Shown here in pieces: positions 1-7,470 of a stretch of 64,000 nt of DNA (within the stretch, counting starts at the first letter, position 1; each line of letters begins with the position of its first letter). Source of the stretch: UBA4877 sp002399345 (GTDB lineage: Bacteria; Bacillota; Thermoanaerobacteria; Thermoanaerobacterales; UBA4877); the NCBI GenBank assembly GCA_036752905.1, contig DAIORT010000011.1, forward strand, positions 1 to 64,000, read 5' to 3'. The notes under the pieces were generated by a model. The model was given only the letters and a program-made list of their open reading frames with translations. It ran no database searches and was not told the DNA's origin. A program made the position numbers and the translations under genes.

Positions 1-3000
1 AAAACCGGGTCTTCACCTCCTAACGGTTTTTAGACTACCTATGAGGAATTGAAACCTGGAATCTGCTGGGGGCACTATGGACGCAGGAGAAGTTTTTAGA
101 CTACCTATGAGGAATTGAAACATACTCTTGCCGAGGCGTCTTCCCGGCTATCGTAGTATGTTTTTAGACTACCTATGAGGAATTGAAACAGAAGATGGGC
201 AGAGATATGAAAAGAACAGGTAGTGAGTTTTTAGACTACCTATGAGGAATTGAAACTATGTCAGCCTTAAATGTGCCGGGATAACCGTATCTAGTTTTTA
301 GACTACCTATGAGGAATTGAAACAGTTTTTCACCCCGGCCTTGGTCCGCGGCTATCTCCAGGCGTTTTTAGACTACCTATGAGGAATTGAAACACCTACT
401 GGGCAACCACATCATGTGGTGCCGATTACGTTTTTAGACTACCTATGAGGAATTGAAACCACATTACACCTTTTCTGCATTTCTTCATGGCCTTAGTTTT
501 TAGACTACCTATGAGGAATTGAAACTCGTGATATAGTTCTCCCAGCCTTAGCTTTTCTTTAGTTTTTAGACTACCTATGAGGAATTGAAACGCGGCAGAA
601 GGCGTATTAGATGATTCATTACCTGAGTGTTTTTAGACTACCTATGAGGAATTGAAACATCCACATGGCGAACGAGCGGCTATGTCTGGATGCACAGTTT
701 TTAGACTACCTATGAGGAATTGAAACCCAAAAGCCAAAGAGTTTAAGCACTGGATAACTAATGAGGTTTTTAGACTACCTATGAGGAATTGAAACCAAAC
801 TTTCTTCGTGAAGGTTTCGCCGCCTAGGTCTGGGTTTTTAGACTACCTATGAGGAATTGAAACGAAATCAACGGCCGGCCATTCAGGAGAGAACAGGAGG
901 GTTTTTAGACTACCTATGAGGAATTGAAACCTATTGCCACAGCCCCGGCGTACAAGGTCTTATAAGTTTTTAGACTACCTATGAGGAATTGAAACCAAAA
1001 AATATTGGTATAGTGAGGAGCACGCTGTATGACGTTTTTAGACTACCTATGAGGAATTGAAACCGATGGATAGATAAATATAATCTATTGCGATTGAAAG
1101 TTTTTAGACTACCTATGAGGAATTGAAACATAGCTGATTATCTAATGCCTAAGTATGAGAGAAAAGTTTTTAGACTACCTATGAGGAATTGAAACAAAAA
1201 TGGCTAAAGAGTGCAGGCGAACCGGTGGCCGTTTTTAGACTACCTATGAGGAATTGAAACATGATTATGAAAGTTTTTCCTGGGTACGCCGCTGGGTTTT
1301 TAGACTACCTATGAGGAATTGAAACTGCACCGCTTCAATCATCTTATCAAATGGAATATCCGTTTTTAGACTACCTATGAGGAATTGAAACCAGATGGTA
1401 AATGATTTCCCTGCTGATGTCAGAATCAAGTTTTTAGACTACCTATGAGGAATTGAAACTTGGGAAAGGCATACCGGATAACCTAGATAGTCTGCAGTTT
1501 TTAGACTACCTATGAGGAATTGAAACGGATTGGTGTAGCTGCTACGAAGACCGGGATGGATTTTGAAGCCGGGTTTTTAGACTACCTATGAGGAATTGAA
1601 ACGTAAATACGTAGCCTCTGAATCTTTCTATTCCGTCAGGTTTTTAGACTACCTATGAGGAATTGAAACTATCTATTCTGCATCCTGAAAGCACGACGGT
1701 ATATCGTTTTTAGACTACCTATGAGGAATTGAAACCCAACAGTGTAGCGTCCACCAATGCCCTCTTTTTCGGTTTTTAGACTACCTATGAGGAATTGAAA
1801 CTATCTATGCTTTTTACCCATTTGGCCCAGTGTTTGTGTTTTTAGACTACCTATGAGGAATTGAAACTTTGGAACAGACATCATGAAGGGCCATGAGGGT
1901 TGGGTTTTTAGACTACCTATGAGGAATTGAAACTCGCTAATTTTGTGCCCTTTGCAGCCGTGGGGTCACTGTTTTTAGACTACCTATGAGGAATTGAAAC
2001 CGAAGATACTTAAACAGAATGGGATTGATATAGGGCAGTTTTTAGACTACCTATGAGGAATTGAAACATAAAGGAGCATCATCAGGTATACAGGATTGGG
2101 CGAGTTTTTAGACTACCTATGAGGAATTGAAACCAGCTTTGAAAATCTTTATAAGGCCATGAAGAAATGGGTTTTTAGACTACCTATGAGGAATTGAAAC
2201 AAAATTGGCTAGTTGATCTAAAGATCGATATAGACGAGTTTTTAGACTACCTATGAGGAATTGAAACTACGCGTAGTAAATGAAGTTCATCCCATTTGCT
2301 AACGTTTTTAGACTACCTATGAGGAATTGAAACGAAAAAGTACACTGCTGAACAAGATGGCTAACGGGTGGGTTTTTAGACTACCTATGAGGAATTGAAA
2401 CATATGCCCGAAATAAGGCGCTACAGTCTTCGGATAGATGTTTTTAGACTACCTATGAGGAATTGAAACAGCAGTAGAGAATAGGAGGGAGAGTATGGCG
2501 AGGATGGTTTTTAGACTACCTATGAGGAATTGAAACCCTTTCTAGTGATATCTCTGTCGCTTTCAACCGCTAGTTTTTAGACTACCTATGAGGAATTGAA
2601 ACTAGCCGTGATTTCGCCGCTTTTGAGTTCGGCGTAGCTGGTTTTTAGACTACCTATGAGGAATTGAAACCATAGCTGCTCCTCTGCGCTTTTTGCTACT
2701 CTAATTTGTTTTTAGACTACCTATGAGGAATTGAAACTAGGACCTGTGGGTACGGGTAAGACACACCTAGCAGGTTTTTAGACTACCTATGAGGAATTGA
2801 AACTAGCAATGACGAGTTCATCGCCGACCTTGAAAATAGTTTTTAGACTACCTATGAGGAATTGAAACAAACGCTCACCCTGGCTGATTGGGAAGCAAAG
2901 AAGAAGGTTTTTAGACTACCTATGAGGAATTGAAACATACTGACAGGCCTTATAATACTAATTTCACTCATAGTTTTTAGACTACCTATGAGGAATTGAA

Positions 3001-4140
3001 ACTTTTTATTTGGGCGTATCGGTTGCGCCCGGATTCCGTTTTTAGACTACCTATGAGGAATTGAAACTATTCGAACCGTCCCAAATCCTCCCCGGGTCTG
3101 GGGTTTTTAGACTACCTATGAGGAATTGAAACTAAAAGGCAAAGCTAAACCAGCTAAAAAGGCAACCCGTTTTTAGACTACCTATGAGGAATTGAAACTA
3201 TGGATCAGGTGAGTAGTGACCGTTTTGAGCCGTTTGTTTTTAGACTACCTATGAGGAATTGAAACCTAAATAAACGGTTATACCATATGCGGCCATCACA
3301 TGTTTTTAGACTACCTATGAGGAATTGAAACACAACCTGTGCTGCGCCATACCGCCATATGGCCTCTGGTTTTTAGACTACCTATGAGGAATTGAAACGC
3401 TGCCATATCCTGTGCGGCATCGCATAGATCTTCCTTTCGTTTTTAGACTACCTATGAGGAATTGAAACGCTGCCATATCCTGTGCGGCATCGCATAGATC
3501 TTCCTTTCGTTTTTAGACTACCTATGAGGAATTGAAACCATAGCTGCTCCTCTGCGCTTTTTGCTACTCTAATTTGTTTTTAGACTACCTATGAGGAATT
3601 GAAACAAACGCTCACCCTGGCTGATTGGGAAGCAAAGAAGAAGGTTTTTAGACTACCTATGAGGAATTGAAACATACTGACAGGCCTTATAATACTAATT
3701 TCACTCATAGTTTTTAGACTACCTATGAGGAATTGAAACTTGCCCAGCCGGCCGGGATCCGCAGCTGTATCGGCGTTTTTAGACTACCTATGAGGAATTG
3801 AAACCCGATTTTGATTCTCCTCATCTCCTCACCTCCTACCGTTTTTAGACTACCTATGAGGAATTGAAACTTCTCCGGTTCATCAGTATGGAAAGTGCGG
3901 AACCTTTGGTTTTTAGACTACCTATGAGGAATTGAAACAGAGGAAAGTCAAAGCGATGCCGCATCTCATCAAAGAGTTTTTAGACTACCTATGAGGAATT
4001 GAAACGATTCTCTTAAAGAGGCTGAGAAGCAAGCTAAGGAACAAGTTTTTAGACTACCTATGAGGAATTGAAACCTCCCGCCATCATAGTCAGAACCGCT
4101 GTCATAAGTAGTTTTTAGACTACCTATGAGAAATTGATAT
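1..4140 (+). CRISPR. CRISPR array, leader-distal part, 62 repeats of 30 bp
   Basis: The repeat is 30 bp, begins GTTTTTAGACTACC and ends GGAATTGAAAC. I count 62 starts, the first at 26 and the last at 4111, about 66-67 bp apart. All look identical by eye except the last (4111-4140), which has A for G at repeat position 21 and ends GATAT instead of GAAAC. The decayed last copy and the ATTGAAAC 3' handle place the leader and the cas genes to the left, outside the window; bases 1-25 are a partial spacer. The repeat resembles those of type I-B systems in thermophilic clostridia, but no cas gene is visible, so the subtype is inferred. Spacers are 35-40 nt, except one of 46 nt (1527-1572). Four spacers occur twice. 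Orientation is inferred from repeat decay, not from transcription. Confidence 0.98.
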
Positions 4141-4141
4141 A

Positions 4142-4259
4142 AGGACGAGAGGCTTACACATGCAGTTAAAACACCCTATTAAATCCGGTAAAGTAACAGT
4201 GCCCAAATCATAAAGGTGAGATTACTCCCGGTACTTTGAACAGTATTTTAAAACAAGCT
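4142..4259 (+). pseudogene. hicA: hicA toxin remnant (C-terminal part, frameshifted)
   Basis: Directly after the last CRISPR repeat the reading frame gives GLHMQLKHPIKSGKVTVPKS. This matches the second half of HicA mRNA-interferase toxins: the G-S-H-x-x-x-K-H-P stretch with the catalytic histidine, then GKVTVP. A +1 shift near 4208 then restores the family's end (HKGEITPGTLNSILKQA). The N-terminal half and the start codon are missing, and the catalytic-region serine is replaced by leucine (GLH). The 5' break coincides with the CRISPR array end. The 3' end runs straight into hicB-like sequence with no stop and no new start. Non-functional as read; family assignment rests on motif recognition. 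Confidence 0.8.
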
Positions 4260-4624
4260 ATAGCGTATACTTCCCGGGCCTTCCGGGCTGCATAAGCTGC
4301 GGAAATGATTTTGAAGATGCACAGAAGCAAGCTGCTGATGCATTAGGATTGCATATATATGGTATGGAAAAGGACGGAGACGAAATACCTGTTCCGTCAA
4401 AATCAATAAATATAGATCCCAAAACAGCAAAGGGATATATAGTATCTCCTATTACTGTTTTTCCTGATCTCGTGAAAAATGAGCTGGATAACAGAGCTGT
4501 AAAAACTAACCTGACTATACCGGCCTGGCTAAAAGAAATTGCGGAGAAGCAGGGCGTTAATTACTCAAAAGTATTTCATACTGCATTAATGGATTATCTG
4601 GAGATTAATCAGCCGCATCGCTGA
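4256..4624 (+). pseudogene. hicB: hicB antitoxin remnant (5' truncated)
   Basis: The frame is open from 4220 and becomes HicB-like at SYSVYFPGLPGCISCGND. That is the conserved partial RNase H-like fold of HicB antitoxins (Y-F-P-x-L-P-G-C-x-S/T-x-G). It continues through ALGLHIYGMEKDGDEIP and ends with a C-terminal helix region, KTNLTIPAWLKEIAEKQG, typical of the DNA-binding tail. The usual first 15-20 residues (M-Y-x-x-A-I-F-x-x-E-x-D-G) are absent, and the frame is fused to the hicA remnant upstream. The only internal start is TTG at 4349, with no convincing ribosome binding site. I read this as a dead antitoxin gene left by a deletion that joined hicA to hicB. A short protein from 4349 cannot be excluded. 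Confidence 0.78.
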
Positions 4625-4691
4625 TAAATCCTTTTAGGTTTGCCTTAACCTGGCACTTAATGTGATAAAATAAAATTAAGGGAGTGGTAAT

Positions 4692-5549
4692 ATGATGAAA
4701 CGAAATGTAAAGGCAGTACTAAGCATATTATTGGTGTTTGCCCTGCTCATACCCTGTATAGGATTTGCCGCAGACACGCCTAAGACTCCTGTGGCAAGCT
4801 CCCATCATATAGCCGGCCTGGCCGATGAGCCCGTGTATGATTCCAATGTAAAGGTATATATAGAGGGCAAGCTCGTGGACTTCACTAAGACCCAGGAGAT
4901 AAAAAAAGTAGACAATGTATATAAGGCAGTGACGGTAAACAACCCCATTTTGACTGTACGCGGCCGTACAATGATGCCCTTAAGGGCCTTTGTATATTAC
5001 ATTACTGATTACGTTAATCAGCGTAAGGGCGATTTAGGAACATATACGAATCCAGGAGATATTATCTTTTGGGAACCCTACACAGAAGAGTCTAAAAGGC
5101 CCGATGGTTTTAAGATTGATAAGGTCAGATACTCTAATTCCCCCGAAGACAACAGGGACATCCTCTTTGGAGTAAGGATGCTGTATATACAGGTTGACAC
5201 TAATTTAGGTACTAATAACAAAAATGGCACACATGGTTATCACCTGTATAAGGCTGACGTTCCTCCACTGATAATGGACGACGGCGTAACATACCTTCCC
5301 TTGAGGGCAGAGGCCAATACGTTTGGTTACGGAGTCAAATTCGACGAGAAGAACAACAGCGTATATATTTCCAAGAACCTACCCATACAATACGGAAATG
5401 GTTTTAAGATAGTTACAGAGGCTAAGAACCCGAAAGATTATAAGGTCGGTGATAAGGCATTCAACTGGGGGACCGGAACACTGGATGAAATAATATATTT
5501 TGATGGCACTTCTTCTAATTTAGGGCCATATGTAGAACCGTGGAAATAA
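4692..5549 (+). CDS. Secreted stalk-domain (copper amine oxidase N-terminal-like) protein
   Basis: This 285-residue protein begins with a signal peptide (MMKRNVKAVLSILLVFALLIP, then an A-A cleavage region at about residue 26). The mature part carries the two short motifs of the PF07833-type stalk domain. One is VRGRTMMPLRAFVYYI at about residues 90-105, after VNNPILTV. The other is GVTYLPLRAEANTFGYGVKFDEKNNSVYI at about 200-230. Proteins of this class are cell-surface modules with no copper oxidase activity of their own. The start ATG is preceded by GGGAGTGG. A transcription terminator follows at once. A broken relative lies directly downstream, so this was probably a small family cluster. 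The exact role is unknown. Confidence 0.75.
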   Translation: MMKRNVKAVLSILLVFALLIPCIGFAADTPKTPVASSHHIAGLADEPVYDSNVKVYIEGKLVDFTKTQEIKKVDNVYKAVTVNNPILTVRGRTMMPLRAFVYYITDYVNQRKGDLGTYTNPGDIIFWEPYTEESKRPDGFKIDKVRYSNSPEDNRDILFGVRMLYIQVDTNLGTNNKNGTHGYHLYKADVPPLIMDDGVTYLPLRAEANTFGYGVKFDEKNNSVYISKNLPIQYGNGFKIVTEAKNPKDYKVGDKAFNWGTGTLDEIIYFDGTSSNLGPYVEPWK

Positions 5550-5577
5550 GGCGGATAGATACCTGCCTTATTTTTTC
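5544..5577 (+). terminator. Rho-independent terminator after stalk-domain gene
   Basis: The inverted repeat AATAAGGC / GCCTTATT, with a loop of about 12 nt, is followed by TTTTTTC. It overlaps the stop codon of the upstream gene. Confidence 0.75.
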
Positions 5578-5616
5578 TTGAGGGCAAAAGCCTTCTTTTT
5601 TTATGGAGGTGATTAG

Positions 5617-6251
5617 ATGATTCAAGGCAGTAAATTGCTTAAAAAGGAGGTGAAAAAAGAACCGATGAAAAGGGCAGTGTCACTGCTATTATCGGCAATA
5701 ATGATATTAGCAGGCATCACATGTTCACCCACGGAGGTAATGGCGGATACAGATACCCCCATAACAACGGACAACGGCGTTACCTATTCAACGGTACACG
5801 TACACAGAGAACTTACGGCAGAGGAATATCAAAAGAACATTGACGAGGGAGGCGACCCCAATACCTCCGACAACCCCGTAGGAAACCGACTTCAACCAGT
5901 GGATACCGACCGGGCTTGCAGATCAGGTAAGTCCCAGCGGGAAGACATACGACCTCAGGTATGATAGGAGCAAGGGCATGTACTATATGGCTCAGCCGGG
6001 CGGCAGGTGGGGCACAAACGGATGGAACTATATCAGGTATATTAAGGATGAGGATGACAACTACATCCCTTTAACAAGCCTGAAAGACTCCGAAGGACAG
6101 CCCCTTCCCATAGTAAAGGGGCCTGACTGAGCAGATAATGTTAAAATATTAAGCAAGGACTATGTGGTCGTACCCTCGACAGCAGCTAAAAGCCTTTGTA
6201 TACAACACTGACGTTGGCTTTGATATGGGCACATTTCATATACCTTTCTAA
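5617..6251 (+). pseudogene. Decayed secreted stalk-domain protein gene
   Basis: The start region encodes a secreted protein: signal peptide MKRAVSLLLSAIMILAG from 5665, cleavage near VMADTDTP. The first frame stops at 5964. From about 5891 the coding signal continues in the next frame (FNQWIPTGLADQVSPSGKTY, then MYYMAQPGGRWGTNGWNYIR) and stops at 6130. A third segment reads QQLKAFVYNTDVGFDMGTFH and stops at 6251. A start at 5665 (ATG) or 5617 is possible; a strong AAAAAGGAGGTG lies at 5641-5652. The pieces resemble the class of the intact gene upstream. At least two frameshifts are needed to join them, so I call it a pseudogene. Sequencing error in a draft could also produce this. Confidence 0.65.
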
Positions 6252-6437
6252 AGAATATAGATGTTATCTTTACTTAAACTTTTAACATATGAAACAGTTA
6301 CTATATAATATCCCAGATACAGTCTGTATTATATGTTATAAACTATAGTTATTATGAAGAATTTTTTATGGCAAAAAACCTTTTCTTCTGATATAATATC
6401 ATTAGAGTTAGATATATAATAGATAAAAGATAAAATG

Positions 6438-6520
6438 GTTTTTAGAATACCTATAAGGGTTTGAAACGATAGTTATTTTTATATCATTATTTTTAGATTA
6501 CCTTACAAGGATTAAAAAAC
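6438..6520 (+). repeat. Two degenerate orphan CRISPR repeats (relic array)
   Basis: 6438-6467 differs from the main 30-bp repeat at only a few positions: it begins GTTTTTAGAATACC and ends GGGTTTGAAAC, with the same orientation and length. After 21 bp, 6489-6520 reads ATTTTTAGATTACC and ends AAAAAAC, a more decayed copy with a 2-bp insertion. The first copy lies about 2.3 kb beyond the end of the array. They look like remains of an older array or of a once longer one, now separated by the hicAB remnant and the stalk-protein genes. Confidence 0.75.
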
Positions 6521-6691
6521 ACATATTTAATTTTGTGAGTTATGAAATATTTTGCTAATATTATTGGAATGTCTTGTTATATAGTGTCAAATATGGATTT
6601 AAAACTGTAGATTATTAAACCGGCGTCTCCTAATTGTATAGTCTTTTGACTTATAATAATAAAATTGCATAATAAATTTAGAGTTCAATAC

Positions 6692-6725
6692 AAAAAAGGC
6701 AACTTTTATAAGAAGTTGTCTTTTT
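6692..6725. terminator. Bidirectional terminator-like hairpin
   Basis: Stem GGCAACTT / AAGTTGTC (one G-T pair) with a 7-nt loop, flanked by AAAAAA on the left and TTTTT on the right, so it could work on either strand. No intact gene adjoins it on the left. Confidence 0.6.
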
Positions 6726-6811
6726 GCATTTGATTTTATTAAAAGCATGATGCTATTATTGAATATTATTGATTTATTTACAAAAGATATATGCAGGAGG
6801 TGATATTGTAA

Positions 6812-7285
6812 ATGCAACTTTCTAAAAAGGAATCGTTATTGCTTAAGGATCAGAAAGAGCATGAAGACATGTGCATAAAGAAGTATAATAAGTATGCTAA
6901 TCAGACAAAGGATGCTAATTTGAAGAATCTATTTACTGATTTAGCTAAAGAAGAACAGCAGCACCTTAACACTCTTAATCAGATTGAAAGCGGCCAGGCC
7001 CCAAATCTTTCCGCTGCCGGCTCTCAGCAGCAGAGCAGTGGTGCGCAACAGAATCAGGCCGCATCAATGCCACAGGGAAGTAACGCTACAGCAGCAGATG
7101 CGGAGATGTGTACCGACATGCTTTCCACGGAGAAGTATGTATCAGACACATATGATACCGCGATTTTTGAATTCAGGGATCATGCCACAAGGGATGCTTT
7201 AAACCACATACAAAAAGAAGAACAGCAGCATGGAGAGAAAATTTATAATTACATGGCGAGTAACGGTATGTACAATGTGCAATAA
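6812..7285 (+). CDS. Spore coat protein, CotF family (ferritin-like fold)
   Basis: A 157-residue protein with two helical halves. The N-terminal half (residues 1-55) has EHEDMCIKKYNKYANQ and EEQQHLNTLNQIE. A Gln/Ser/Ala-rich linker covers about residues 56-90. The C-terminal half has the coat F signature: MLSTEKYVSDTYDTAIFEF, then DALNHIQKEEQQHGEKIYNY. Proteins of this family are assembled in the coat of endospores; the paired E..H helices resemble ferritin-like bundles. The start follows GGAGGTGATATTGTAA. It stands alone, with terminators on both sides, and is expected to be under mother-cell sporulation control, although I did not identify a sigma-E or sigma-K promoter. Confidence 0.85.
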   Translation: MQLSKKESLLLKDQKEHEDMCIKKYNKYANQTKDANLKNLFTDLAKEEQQHLNTLNQIESGQAPNLSAAGSQQQSSGAQQNQAASMPQGSNATAADAEMCTDMLSTEKYVSDTYDTAIFEFRDHATRDALNHIQKEEQQHGEKIYNYMASNGMYNVQ

Positions 7286-7303
7286 TAGCAGGTGAAGTGA
7301 CTT

Positions 7304-7344
7304 TAGCCCTCATTTAAGTTAACACTTAAGCGGGGGCTTTTAAA
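7304..7344 (+). terminator. Rho-independent terminator after cotF-like gene
   Basis: A long imperfect stem, AGCCCTCATTTAAG pairing with CTTAAGCGGGGGCT, is followed by TTTTAAATTT. Confidence 0.7.
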
Positions 7345-7386
7345 TTTATGTCAATTTATTAATGACATAGATTGGCCATGTTACCC

Positions 7387-7414
7387 TTGTAATCTACTGG
7401 GTATAGCTTATAAT
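7387..7414 (+). promoter_or_regulatory. Putative sigma-A promoter of the PTS operon
   Basis: TTGTAA at 7387 and a consensus TATAAT at 7409, with a 16-bp spacer, lie about 57 bp before the ATG of the PRD regulator. The -35 is imperfect. Confidence 0.5.
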
Positions 7415-7470
7415 ACAAACGAAAGGATAAATGATTTATTAAATATATGTCACTTGAAAGGTGACCAAAT

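Larger units (their letters stand above)
6252..6811. other. 560-bp AT-rich intergenic stretch
   Basis: There is no convincing gene. It contains two decayed CRISPR-like repeats (6438-6520), a bidirectional hairpin with T-runs on both sides (6692-6725), and otherwise AT-rich sequence. A 72-codon frame on the minus strand (6599-6817) has no ribosome binding site and no recognisable family. Confidence 0.6.

Noticed and set aside
6599..6817. 72-codon minus-strand frame
   Set aside because: AT-rich, covers a terminator-like hairpin, with no ribosome site and no family.
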